From positions 34,769 to 98,768 of the forward strand of contig NZ_NMQT01000117.1 of assembly GCF_002234405.1 (NCBI RefSeq): DNA of 64,000 nucleotides, given 5' to 3'. Of this stretch, positions 32,944 through 41,469 are shown piece by piece. This DNA is from Amycolatopsis thailandensis. Its GTDB lineage: Bacteria > Actinomycetota > Actinomycetes > Mycobacteriales > Pseudonocardiaceae. The notes beneath the pieces were generated by a model that did no database searches, was not told the DNA's origin, and worked only from the letters and a program-made list of their open reading frames with translations. The position numbers and the translations under genes were made by a program. Each line of letters opens with the position of its first letter. The stretch's first letter is position 1.

Positions 32944-33003
32944 ACCTTAGTCGCTGACTCTTTCAAACGTTTGGTTGACTTTATTATCCATTTGGTTGAT
33001 AGT
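32944..33003. promoter_or_regulatory. TetR operator and divergent promoters
   Basis: For the monooxygenase, -35 TTGACT (32975-32980) and -10 GATAGT (32998-33003) are 17 bases apart. For tetR, TAAGGT (32944-32949, reverse strand). Between them lies TCAAACGTTTGGTTGA, a palindrome on AAACGTTT, and a second TTTGGTTGA 22 bases on, overlapping the -10. Binding there would block both promoters. This stretch is notably AT-rich for the window. Confidence 0.55.
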
Positions 33004-33025
33004 GGCGACGGAGAGAGGAGACCTC

Positions 33026-34300
33026 ATGACCATGAGAATCGCGATCATCGGCGGCGGAACGGGCGGGCTCTGCTTGGCGCAAGGTCTGCGCAAGGCGGGG
33101 ATCGACGTGTCCGTCCACGAGCGCAGCCGCACCCGGACCGAACGTCTGCAGGGCTATCGCGTGCACATCAACCCGCACGGTGCGGCCGCGCTGCACGAGT
33201 GCCTGCCGCCCGGGCTCTGGCAACGGTTCCTGGCCACCACCGGCACCACGAGCGGTCCGTTCACGTTCGTGACCGAGCGGTTGCGGGACCTGATGGTGAT
33301 CGACAGCGAGCTCACGTCGGGCCCCGATCCCGCGTCGAACCACCACTCGGTCAGCCGGATCAGCCTGCATCAGGTGCTGTCGGACGGGCTCGACGGAGTT
33401 CTGCGCCATGACAAGGAGTTCGTCGGCTACCGCCGTGAGGGGGAGGTGGTCGTCTGCGAGTTCGCCGACGGCAGCACCGTCGAGGCCGATCTGGTCATCG
33501 GTGCCGACGGCGCCAATTCCCGCGTGCGCAAACAGTTCCTTCCCGACGCCGACAGGGTCGACACCGGGATCATCGCGATCGCGGGCAAGCATCCGCTGAC
33601 CGAAGAGACCCGCGAGCTCTTGCCCGCCAGGCTCACCGACGGCCCGAGCATGGTGATGCCGCGGGCCGGCACGGGCCTGTTCACCGCGCCGCACGAACTG
33701 AACGGTGCTTCCTCGGTCAACGACGAGACCGCCGACCACGACCCTGTCCTGTTCGACAACACGTCGAGCTACATCATGTGGGCGTTCGCGGCGGACAACC
33801 GGCGCTACCCGGACGACGTGTCCTCATTGGACGGTGAAGCCCTGCGGGCGCTGGTGCTCGACCTGATCGACGGCTGGGATCCCGCGTTCAAGGAGCTGGT
33901 CGCCTGCTCGCCCGCGGGATCGGTGTCCCGGCTGCCGATCTTCACGTCGAAACCCGTCGAGCCCTGGCCGACGAGCAACATCACCCTGCTCGGCGACGCG
34001 ATCCACAGCATGACCCCGTTCCGCGGCATCGGCGCGAACACCGCGCTCCGGGACGCGCGACTGCTGTGCCGCAACCTCGTCGAGGCACGGAAGACCGGCG
34101 CGGTGCGCGCCGCGGTCGCCGATTACGAGCACCGGATGCGGGACTACGGCTTCGCGGCGGTGCGTGATTCGGAACGCAGCGCCCGCCAGTTCGTGTCCGA
34201 GAACCGCGTGGGCCGGACGATGGCGCGCGGGATGTTCCGCGCCTTCCAGGCCGTTCCTCCGTTGAAGCGCAAGGTCTTCAGCGATCACGGCGACTCATAG
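33026..34300 (+). CDS. FAD-dependent monooxygenase
   Basis: 424 residues of the class A flavin hydroxylase (PHBH) fold: GGGTGG dinucleotide loop at 9-14, VIGADGANSRVRK (DG motif), and LLGDAIHSMTPFRGIGANTALRDA (GD motif binding FAD ribose/pyrophosphate). Such enzymes hydroxylate aromatics or tailor polyketides with NAD(P)H and oxygen. GAGAGGAGA precedes ATG 33026, with a second in-frame ATG two codons on. Divergent from and probably controlled by TetR, suggesting detoxification of an aromatic compound or drug. Ends 6 bp inside the converging argS gene. Confidence 0.9.
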   Translation: MTMRIAIIGGGTGGLCLAQGLRKAGIDVSVHERSRTRTERLQGYRVHINPHGAAALHECLPPGLWQRFLATTGTTSGPFTFVTERLRDLMVIDSELTSGPDPASNHHSVSRISLHQVLSDGLDGVLRHDKEFVGYRREGEVVVCEFADGSTVEADLVIGADGANSRVRKQFLPDADRVDTGIIAIAGKHPLTEETRELLPARLTDGPSMVMPRAGTGLFTAPHELNGASSVNDETADHDPVLFDNTSSYIMWAFAADNRRYPDDVSSLDGEALRALVLDLIDGWDPAFKELVACSPAGSVSRLPIFTSKPVEPWPTSNITLLGDAIHSMTPFRGIGANTALRDARLLCRNLVEARKTGAVRAAVADYEHRMRDYGFAAVRDSERSARQFVSENRVGRTMARGMFRAFQAVPPLKRKVFSDHGDS

Positions 34301-36019
34301 CCGAGCCGGAGTGGAGATGCCCAGCAGGGACAGCCCCAGCGTCAGCGTCTTCGACGTGAGTTCGGCCAGCAACAGGCGGGAGTCACGGACGCCGGGCCCC
34401 TTCGCGTCCAGTACCGGGCATTGTTCGTAGAACCGCGAGAACACGGCCGCGGTTTCGTAGAGGTACGTGCACAGCTTGTGGGGGAGATGTCCGGCGGTCG
34501 CCGCGCCGACAGCCTCGGGGAAGCGGACCAACGCGAGCGCCAGTGCCCGTTCGGTGGGATGGCCGAGCAGCACCCGCGCATCGGCGAGGTCCTGATCCGC
34601 CTTCGCCAGCACGGAACGGATCCGCGCGTTGGCGTACTGCAGGTAGACCGACGTGTTCCCGTTCTTGGAGAGCATCCGCTCCCAGGAGAAGACGTAGTCG
34701 CGTTCGCGATCGCCGGAAAGGTCGGCGTATTTGATCGCGCCGATCCCGATCGCCCTGGCGACCTCTTCCCTGATCTCGGGGGAGAGGTCGTCCCGGCCGT
34801 CGATCACGCCGGCGGCGTGGGCGATCGCCTCGGTGAGCAGATCGGAAAGCCGGACCGACTCGCCGGCCCGGGTCTTCATGGCGCGGCCGTCTTCGCCGAG
34901 CACGGTGCCGAACCCGATGTGCTCGGCCCGATGCTCCTCGCGGAGCCAGCCGGCGGCCCGGCAGACGGCGAACACCATCGCGAAATGCTGCGCTTGCGGC
35001 GCTCCGACGACGTAGAGCAGATCGGTGACCCCGCGCTGCCCCGTCCAGTAGCGCAGGGTCGCGAGATCGGTGACCGCGTAGCCGTACCCGCCGTCCCGCT
35101 TGCGGACGATGAGCGGCAGCGGCTCGCCTTCCCGGTTGCGGAAACCGTCAGGAAAGACGCAGACCGCGCCGTCGCTGATCTCGGTCAGCCCGGACGCGGC
35201 CAGCTCGTCCACGACCGTGGCGAGAAACGGGTTGTAGAAACTTTCGCCGTAGACGTCCTCGCTCGACAGGCCGATCCCGAGGAGTTCGTACACCTGCGCG
35301 AAATGCCGTGTCGATTCGTCGACCAGATGCCGCCACGACGACAAGGTCTCTTCGTCACCGCTTTGCAAGAGCACCACACGCTCCCGTGACCGGGTCGCGA
35401 AGTCTTCATCGGCGTCGAACTTCGACCGGGCGGCGCGGTAGAAGCCGTTGAGATCTCCGATCGTGTATGGGCCCGACGGGCGCTCGTCGAGCAGATGCTC
35501 GATCAGCATGCCGAACGGCGTACCCCAATCACCGAGATGGTTGTGCGGGATGACGTCGTGCCCGGCGAACCGCAGCAGCCGCGTGATCGCGTCACCGATG
35601 ACGGTGGACCGAAGGTGCCCGGCATGCATTTCTTTCGCCACGTTCGGACTGCTGTAGTCGATGGCGATCCGCCGCGGCCGCGGTGTCACCCCGGCGCCCA
35701 GCCGAGGGTCATCGCCGAGCGCGCTCGTCCGGTCTTCCAGCCAGGACGAGCTCAGCGTGAAGTTGAGGAAGCCCGGCCCGGCGACCACCGGTGGTTCGGC
35801 GAGATCGGCGACGTCGAGGTGCGACGCGATGGCGGCGGCGATCTCCCTCGGCGGCTCGCCGAGGCGTTTGCCCAAGCTCATCGCGAGATCGCACTGGTAG
35901 TCGACTCCGCTCTGGGAGGAGACCCGCACCAAGGCGGTCGGCGGCTCGATGTCGGTGACGTGACGAAGGGCTTCCATCACGCGCCGCGCCAATTCCTCGC
36001 TCACATCGCCGAACAACAC
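34295..36019 (-). CDS. argS: Arginyl-tRNA synthetase
   Basis: 574 residues from GTG 36019 (GAAGGAGGG 5 bases before it). N-terminal ArgRS additional domain, then SPNVAKEMHAGHLRSTVIGD with HAGH at 132-135 in place of HIGH, GYGYAVTDLATLRYW, and FGTVLGEDGRAMKTRAGE where KMSKS would be; many bacterial ArgRS lack a standard KMSK. The DALR anticodon domain ends the protein. It stands alone here, outside the argS-lysA arrangement often seen in Actinobacteria, so a second argS elsewhere in the genome is possible. An open reading frame continues far upstream but without synthetase content. Confidence 0.94.
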   Translation of the reverse strand: MLFGDVSEELARRVMEALRHVTDIEPPTALVRVSSQSGVDYQCDLAMSLGKRLGEPPREIAAAIASHLDVADLAEPPVVAGPGFLNFTLSSSWLEDRTSALGDDPRLGAGVTPRPRRIAIDYSSPNVAKEMHAGHLRSTVIGDAITRLLRFAGHDVIPHNHLGDWGTPFGMLIEHLLDERPSGPYTIGDLNGFYRAARSKFDADEDFATRSRERVVLLQSGDEETLSSWRHLVDESTRHFAQVYELLGIGLSSEDVYGESFYNPFLATVVDELAASGLTEISDGAVCVFPDGFRNREGEPLPLIVRKRDGGYGYAVTDLATLRYWTGQRGVTDLLYVVGAPQAQHFAMVFAVCRAAGWLREEHRAEHIGFGTVLGEDGRAMKTRAGESVRLSDLLTEAIAHAAGVIDGRDDLSPEIREEVARAIGIGAIKYADLSGDRERDYVFSWERMLSKNGNTSVYLQYANARIRSVLAKADQDLADARVLLGHPTERALALALVRFPEAVGAATAGHLPHKLCTYLYETAAVFSRFYEQCPVLDAKGPGVRDSRLLLAELTSKTLTLGLSLLGISTPARL

Positions 36020-36090
36020 GGTGTCCCTCCTTCGCGCTCGTCGTAGGAGCGCGAGGGTAGCCACCTCGCCGTGCCGTCGGCGACGGAGTT

Positions 36091-37377
36091 TCAGCGCAGG
36101 TCGCTGCCCTTCGTCTCCGGCAGGGTCCGGATGACGAAGAACGCGATCGCCGCTCCGGCGGCCACGTACCAGAAGAACAGCGTGGACAGCCCGGCGTCGG
36201 ACAGCGCCGTGAGCACCAGGGGAGCGGTGCCGCCGAACAGCGCGACGGTCAGGTTGTACCAGGCACCGATGCCCAGGCCGCGCAGTTCGGTGGGGAACAG
36301 CTCGCTCATGATCGCCGGCGCGATCGACGTCATCGCCGTGTACAGGCAGAGGCCGACGCAGAACACGACCAGCAACCCCGGGAGTCCAGGCCGGACCAAA
36401 GTGGACAGCGGGACGATGAGGATCGCGGTCGCCGCCGACCAGACGAGCAGCTGCGGCTTGCGGCCGAAGCGGTCCGAAAGGGCACCCATCGGGTATTGCA
36501 GCGCGACGAACAACGCCGTCGCGATCGACAGCGCGAGGAACACGTCGACGTCGTCGGCCTTGCGGGTCTTGACCGCGAACGAGGTCAGGGCGCTGAAGAA
36601 CGTGTAGTAGCAAAGGGTCGACAGCATCGAGAAGCCCACGAGCTGGACGACGGCGCGCGGGTGCTCGCGAAGAGTGGTGCGCAGCGGCCGCTCGACCCGT
36701 TTCGCGGTCGACTTCTTCTCCTCGAAGATCTCGGTCTCGGCGAGGCTGCGCCGGAGCCACAGGCCGATGATGCCGAGAACCCCGCCGAGCAGGAACGGGA
36801 TCCGCCAGCCGTAGGCCGTCAGGTCCGCTTTGGACATCGTCCGCGCGAGCACGAATCCGAGGATCGAGGCGAGCAGGACGGCGGAACCGGTCGAGATGTA
36901 GAAGAAGGCGGAGTACCGCCCGCGCCGGGTGGGCGGCGCGATCTCACCCAGATACGCCGACGCGTTGGAGACCTCGCCGCCGAGCGACAGCCCTTGTGCC
37001 ACCCTCGCCAGCAGCAACAGGATCGGGGCCAGCCAGCCGACCTGGTCGAACGTCGGCAGGAGGCCGATGGCCACCGAACCGCCCGCCATCAGCACGATGG
37101 TCAGGATCATCGCGGGCTTCCGGCCCCTGATGTCGGCGAAGCGGCCGAGCAACATCCCGCCGAGCGGCCGGAAGAAGAACGCCAGGGCGTACGTGGCGAA
37201 GGTGTTGATCAACGCCAGGGCTTCGTTGCCCTTCGGGAAGAACTCGCTGGCGAAGTAGATGCTGAAGGTGGCGTAGATGGTCCAGTCGAACCACTCCAGC
37301 GCGTTCCCGACACTGGCCGCGAACAGTTTCTTCACCGGGAGCCGATGTCCGAGCCGCTCCGTCGTTGAGTCCGCCAT
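36091..37377 (-). CDS. MFS transporter, metabolite:H+ symporter (MHS) type
   Basis: 428 residues with 12 predicted membrane helices. SVGNALEWFDWTIYATFSIYFA at the start, GRFADIRGRKPAM in the 2-3 loop, and GGEVSNASAYLGEIAPPTRRG after helix 4 are typical of the MHS family (citrate, shikimate, proline/betaine, alpha-ketoglutarate carriers). ATG 37377 is preferred because GGAGGT lies 5 bases before it; a GTG two codons upstream is weaker. Solute likely a carboxylate or zwitterion. It lies upstream of argS on the same strand with a 71-bp gap. Confidence 0.9.
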   Translation of the reverse strand: MADSTTERLGHRLPVKKLFAASVGNALEWFDWTIYATFSIYFASEFFPKGNEALALINTFATYALAFFFRPLGGMLLGRFADIRGRKPAMILTIVLMAGGSVAIGLLPTFDQVGWLAPILLLLARVAQGLSLGGEVSNASAYLGEIAPPTRRGRYSAFFYISTGSAVLLASILGFVLARTMSKADLTAYGWRIPFLLGGVLGIIGLWLRRSLAETEIFEEKKSTAKRVERPLRTTLREHPRAVVQLVGFSMLSTLCYYTFFSALTSFAVKTRKADDVDVFLALSIATALFVALQYPMGALSDRFGRKPQLLVWSAATAILIVPLSTLVRPGLPGLLVVFCVGLCLYTAMTSIAPAIMSELFPTELRGLGIGAWYNLTVALFGGTAPLVLTALSDAGLSTLFFWYVAAGAAIAFFVIRTLPETKGSDLR

Positions 37378-37529
37378 CGGCACCTCCGTACTCGCGCGTG
37401 GGCGGAACCTTGCCAGAAAGTCCCGATGCGGGAAAGAACCTGCCGGATGCCGAGATCAGTCCGTGGTGACCGGAGGGTGTTCGACCGCCTACACGCTGGT
37501 CTCGCGCACCCCGGTGCACGGCTCCTGGC

Positions 37530-39635
37530 TCATGAAGTGCTGGCGAGAGCGAACGGCAGCACCGCGCGGGCACCGGCCTGGCGCAGCAGGCGCGCGGACA
37601 GTGTCATCGTCCACCCGGTGTCGATCAGGTCGTCGACCAGCAGGATCGGGCCTTCGACAGCGGCGACCCTGGCGGCGAGGTCTTCGGGAAGGCTGAGGCG
37701 TTTCCACAGGTCGGCCAGCCGTTGCGCGCTGTTCGCCTGACGCGGCGGCGGCCCCGCCGAGGCGATGGCGCCCAGATACTCCAGCCGTCCGATCGAGGCC
37801 AGTTTCGTCGCCAGACCATGGACCAGCTGAGGCCGGGTGGCGGAGGGCACCTCCACCACCGCGACCGGACGCTCGGTCCACTGCCAGCCCTTGAGGACCT
37901 CGATGCAGGCTTGGAAGACCGGATCGGGGAGGTCGGTGTCCGCCGCGGACGGGCCGACGAGTTCACGCAGCCGCGTACCCCAGCCGACATCGGTCACCCT
38001 GCCGACGACCTGGCCGGTTTCGGCCTGCTCGCCCGCCGGCAGCCGTCCGGACAGCGGGACTTCCAGCCCGGCCATTCCGGTCGGCCACATCTTCCGCGGC
38101 GCGACCTCCACCCCCGGGCGGCGCAGCCGCTGCCGGGTGGCATCGACGACGTCATCGGAAATCGTGGTGTCCCAGTGCTTTCCGGTGCAGTTGTCGCACC
38201 GTCCGCAGGGGGTCGCCTCGGGATCGTCCAGCTGCTTTCGCAGGTACTCCATCCGGCAGCCGGTGGTTTCGAGGTAGGCGAGCATGGCGTTCTGCTCGTT
38301 GGTCCGCGCCGCGCTCACTCGCGCATAGCGTTCCCTGTCGTACTGCCACTCCTCGCCGGTGCCTTCCCAACCGCCCTTCACGCGGCGGACGGCGCCGTCG
38401 ACGTCCAGCACCTTGAGGACCATCTCCAGCCGAGACCGGGACAGCTCGACGAACGGCTCCAGCGCGGGTGTCGACAGTGGACGGTCCGCGTACGCCAGCG
38501 CGTTGAGCACCTGGGTCACCCGCAGTTCGTCCGGAAACGCCAGCGAGCCGAAGTACGCCCAGATGTCCTTGTCCTCGTGACCGGGAAGCAAGATCACCTC
38601 GGCGCGATCGACACCACGTCCGGCACGGCCGACCTGCTGGTAGTACGCGATCGGAGAGGACGGGGCGCCGAGGTGGACGACGAAGCCCAGATCCGGCTTG
38701 TCGAATCCCATCCCCAGCGCCGAAGTGGCCACCAGCGCCTTGACGTTGTTGTTCAGCAGATCGTCTTCGGCCGCCTGCCTGTCGGCGGGATCGGTCTTCC
38801 CGGTGTAGGCGGCGACCGGATAGCCGCGCTCGGTCAGCAGGCCCGCCACGTCGTGCGCGGCCGCGACGGTGAGCGTGTAGATGATCCCGGATCCCGGGAG
38901 TTCCTCCAGGTGCTCGGCCAGCCACGCGAGCCTGGCCTGCGACGTCGGCAGTTTCGCCACCGACAGGTAGAGGCTTTCGCGGTCCAGTGTGCCGCGCAGG
39001 ACGAGGGTGTCGCCGCCGTTGCCGATGCCGAGTTGTTCGGCGACGTCCGTGGCCACCCGGTCGTTCGCGGTCGCCGTGGTGGCGAGCACGGGAACGCCCT
39101 CGGGCAGATCCTTCAGCAGGGTCCGCAGCCGCCGGTAGTCCGGCCGGAAGTCGTGACCCCAGTCCGAGATGCAGTGCGCCTCGTCGACCACGAGCAGGCC
39201 GGCGCTCGCGGTCAGTTTCGGCAGGACGGTGTCGCGGAAGTCCGGGTTGTTCAGCCGCTCCGGGCTGACCAGGAGGACGTCGACCTCGCCCGCCGCGATC
39301 GCGGCCTGGACCTGATCCCACTCCTGCGGGTTCGCGGAGTTCATCGTCGCCGCGTGGATCCCCGCCCTCGCCGCCGCGGAGATCTGGTTGCGCATCAGCG
39401 CGAGCAGCGGCGAGATGATCACTGTCGGGCCTTCGCCGCGTTCCCGCAGCAGTGCGGTGGCCAGGAAGTACACCGCGGACTTCCCCCAGCCGGTGCGCTG
39501 CACGACGAGCGCGCGACGACGGTGCGCGACCAGCGCCTCGATGGCCGTCCACTGGTCGTCGCGCAGCCGGGCGCCTTCTCCCGCCAGCGATTGGAGGAGG
39601 GTCTCGGCGCGGTCCCGGAGAGTCGAAGTGTCCAC
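37530..39635 (-). CDS. RecQ-family DNA helicase fused to a C-terminal phosphoribosyltransferase domain
   Basis: 701 residues from GTG 39635 (GAGGTGGGG upstream). Helicase core: Walker A TGWGKS 48-53, DEAH 151-154 with HCISDWGHDFRP, SALGMGFDKPDL, and QQVGRAGRG 333-341. RecQ zinc Cys: 460, 477, 480, 483. No HRDC domain. From about 585 the chain becomes ComF/PRTase-like: VAVVEVPSATRPQLVHGLA and the PRPP-binding motif VDDLIDTGWT at 667-676. It may couple DNA unwinding at damage to nucleotide salvage, or the domain may only sense PRPP; neither is proven. It is separated by 152 bp from the MFS gene and divergent from nadD. Confidence 0.93.
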   Translation of the reverse strand: MDTSTLRDRAETLLQSLAGEGARLRDDQWTAIEALVAHRRRALVVQRTGWGKSAVYFLATALLRERGEGPTVIISPLLALMRNQISAAARAGIHAATMNSANPQEWDQVQAAIAAGEVDVLLVSPERLNNPDFRDTVLPKLTASAGLLVVDEAHCISDWGHDFRPDYRRLRTLLKDLPEGVPVLATTATANDRVATDVAEQLGIGNGGDTLVLRGTLDRESLYLSVAKLPTSQARLAWLAEHLEELPGSGIIYTLTVAAAHDVAGLLTERGYPVAAYTGKTDPADRQAAEDDLLNNNVKALVATSALGMGFDKPDLGFVVHLGAPSSPIAYYQQVGRAGRGVDRAEVILLPGHEDKDIWAYFGSLAFPDELRVTQVLNALAYADRPLSTPALEPFVELSRSRLEMVLKVLDVDGAVRRVKGGWEGTGEEWQYDRERYARVSAARTNEQNAMLAYLETTGCRMEYLRKQLDDPEATPCGRCDNCTGKHWDTTISDDVVDATRQRLRRPGVEVAPRKMWPTGMAGLEVPLSGRLPAGEQAETGQVVGRVTDVGWGTRLRELVGPSAADTDLPDPVFQACIEVLKGWQWTERPVAVVEVPSATRPQLVHGLATKLASIGRLEYLGAIASAGPPPRQANSAQRLADLWKRLSLPEDLAARVAAVEGPILLVDDLIDTGWTMTLSARLLRQAGARAVLPFALASTS

Positions 39636-39782
39636 GTCCCCACCTCTACCCCATGCCACCGACGAAGTCGCGATCGGCATGTCGTGAACGGACCGTTCAT
39701 CCATGGAACGGAGCGTAATGTGATCCAGATCACCACCTGTCGGTGGGTCCGGCGACCCGAGCGTGAAGCCGCCTGCGCTGTA

Positions 39783-39788
39783 TAGGCT
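39783..39788 (+). promoter_or_regulatory. -10 element for nadD, probably leaderless
   Basis: TAGGCT (inside TATAGGCT) ends 8 bases before the ATG at 39797; no ribosome site intervenes. Confidence 0.5.
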
Positions 39789-39796
39789 CACGACCC

Positions 39797-40396
39797 ATGT
39801 CACCACGCAGGATCGGGGTCATGGGCGGCACGTTCGACCCCATTCACCACGGGCACCTCGTCGCGGCCAGTGAGGTCCAGTCCCGGTTCGCGCTCGACGA
39901 GGTCATCTTCGTGCCCACCGGCCAGCCGTGGCAGAAGTCCGACAGGGTGGTCACCCGCGCAGAGGACCGTTACCTGATGACGGTGATCGCGACGGCGTCC
40001 AACCCCGTGTTCTCGGTCAGTCGCGTCGACATCGACCGCGTCGGGCAGACCTACACCGTCGACACCCTGCGCGACCTGCGCACCGAGTACCCGGACGACC
40101 AGCTGTTCTTCATCACCGGCGCGGACGCGCTCGAACAGATCCTCACCTGGCGCAACGCCGACGAGCTGTTCGACCTGGCGCATTTCATCGGCGTCACCAG
40201 GCCGGGCTACCGCCTCAATTCCCAGCATCTGCCCAGTGGGAAGGTGAGCCTGGTCGAGGTGACCGCCATGGCGATCTCGTCCACCGCCTGCCGTGAGCGG
40301 GTCGAAGGCGGGGAACCCGTCTGGTACCTCGTCCCCGACGGTGTGGTGCGCTACATCGCCAAAAAGGACCTCTATCGCAAAGACCGGGGTGCCTGA
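39797..40396 (+). CDS. nadD: Nicotinate-nucleotide adenylyltransferase
   Basis: Makes nicotinate adenine dinucleotide from NaMN and ATP, the shared step of de novo and salvage NAD synthesis. 199 residues. GGTFDPIHHGHL at 10-21 holds the adenylyltransferase HxGH motif; the second motif AISSTACRERV (ISSTxxR) is near the end. First gene of a run continued by rsfS, gpgP, octT and degV, in the same order as Rv2421c to Rv2417c. Confidence 0.96.
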   Translation: MSPRRIGVMGGTFDPIHHGHLVAASEVQSRFALDEVIFVPTGQPWQKSDRVVTRAEDRYLMTVIATASNPVFSVSRVDIDRVGQTYTVDTLRDLRTEYPDDQLFFITGADALEQILTWRNADELFDLAHFIGVTRPGYRLNSQHLPSGKVSLVEVTAMAISSTACRERVEGGEPVWYLVPDGVVRYIAKKDLYRKDRGA

Positions 40397-40450
40397 CCGG
40401 GTACCCTCGTCGGGCGCACCCGCGAGTTAAGCCATTTTTTGAGGAGAACT

Positions 40451-40855
40451 GTGACAGCCACGTCCGAGGCACGAGAGCTGGCCGTAGCGGCCGCCCATGC
40501 GGCGGCGGACAAGAAGGCGAGCGACGTGGTCGTGCTGGACGTGTCCGACCAGCTTGTCATCACCGACGCCTTCGTCATCGCGTCCGCGCCGAACGAGCGC
40601 CAGGTCGGCGCCATCGTCGACAACGTCGAGGAGCAGCTGCGGCTCGGCGGGCACAAGCCCGTCCGCCGTGAAGGCGCCCGCGAGGGCCGCTGGGTCCTGC
40701 TGGACTACGTCGACGTCGTCATCCACGTCCAGCACCAGGAGGAGCGCTCCTTCTACGGTCTCGAGCGGCTCTGGAAGGACTGCCCGCGGATCGAGGTCGA
40801 AGGTTTGGAGACACCCGCCGAGGAGGACCCCGCCGACGCGCAAGGCGCCTCGTGA
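40451..40855 (+). CDS. rsfS: Ribosome silencing factor RsfS
   Basis: 134 residues. ASDVVVLDVSDQLVITDAFVIASAPNERQVGAI and LDYVDVVIHVQHQEERSFYGLERLW are the family's hallmarks. Binds uL14 on the 50S subunit and blocks joining to 30S when nutrients are scarce. GTG 40451 follows GAGGAGA; a TTG 12 bases upstream would overlap that site and is rejected. Its end overlaps the phosphatase start by 4 bases. Confidence 0.95.
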   Translation: MTATSEARELAVAAAHAAADKKASDVVVLDVSDQLVITDAFVIASAPNERQVGAIVDNVEEQLRLGGHKPVRREGAREGRWVLLDYVDVVIHVQHQEERSFYGLERLWKDCPRIEVEGLETPAEEDPADAQGAS

Positions 40856-41466
40856 GTCCGCGGCGGCTGGTGCTCTGGCGCCACGGCGAGACCGACTACA
40901 ACGCGGCCGGCCGGATGCAGGGGCATCTGGACTCCGCGTTGACGCCGGTCGGCTGGAACCAGGCCAGGTTCGCCGTACCCGCGCTCGCCCGGTTCTCCCC
41001 GGATCTGGTGATCGCCTCGGATCTGCGCCGCGCGACCGACACGGCCACCGTGCTCACGGAGGCCATCGGTGTCCCGCTGCGGATCGACAAGCGTCTCCGG
41101 GAAACCCATCTGGGTGAATGGCAGGGCTTCACCGGTCAGCAGGTCGACGAGGCTTACCCCGGTGAACGCGCGCGCTGGCGCGTCGACGCGACCTGGGCGC
41201 CGCCCGGCGGTGAGTCCCGGGTGGACGTCGCCGAACGCGCCCTGGAGGTCGTCGAGGACCTGGACCAGCCCAATTCCGACGCCGGCGACGCCGTGCTGCT
41301 GGCGACGCACGGCGGCCTGATCATCGCGCTGACGGCGAAACTGCTCGGCCTTCCGGTCACGTCCTGGCCGACGCTGGGCGGGATCGCGAACTGCCACTGG
41401 GTCGAGCTGACCCGGCGTGACGGGAATTGGCGTCTGGCCGCCTACAACGCGGGAATCACCGGCTGA
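40852..41466 (+). CDS. gpgP: Histidine phosphatase, probable glucosyl-3-phosphoglycerate phosphatase
   Basis: 204 residues. LWRHGETDYNAAGRMQG with nucleophile His11 (RHG), ASDLRRATDTA, LRETHLGEWQG (acid residue), and ATHGGLI with the second His. The family alone gives phosphoglycerate mutase-like phosphatase. Position between rsfS and an octT-like gene equals that of Rv2419c, the GpgP that dephosphorylates glucosyl-3-phosphoglycerate on the way to methylglucose lipopolysaccharide. The GTG start is coupled to the rsfS stop. Specific function is inferred from synteny. Confidence 0.8.
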   Translation: MSPRRLVLWRHGETDYNAAGRMQGHLDSALTPVGWNQARFAVPALARFSPDLVIASDLRRATDTATVLTEAIGVPLRIDKRLRETHLGEWQGFTGQQVDEAYPGERARWRVDATWAPPGGESRVDVAERALEVVEDLDQPNSDAGDAVLLATHGGLIIALTAKLLGLPVTSWPTLGGIANCHWVELTRRDGNWRLAAYNAGITG

Positions 41467-41469
41467 TCC

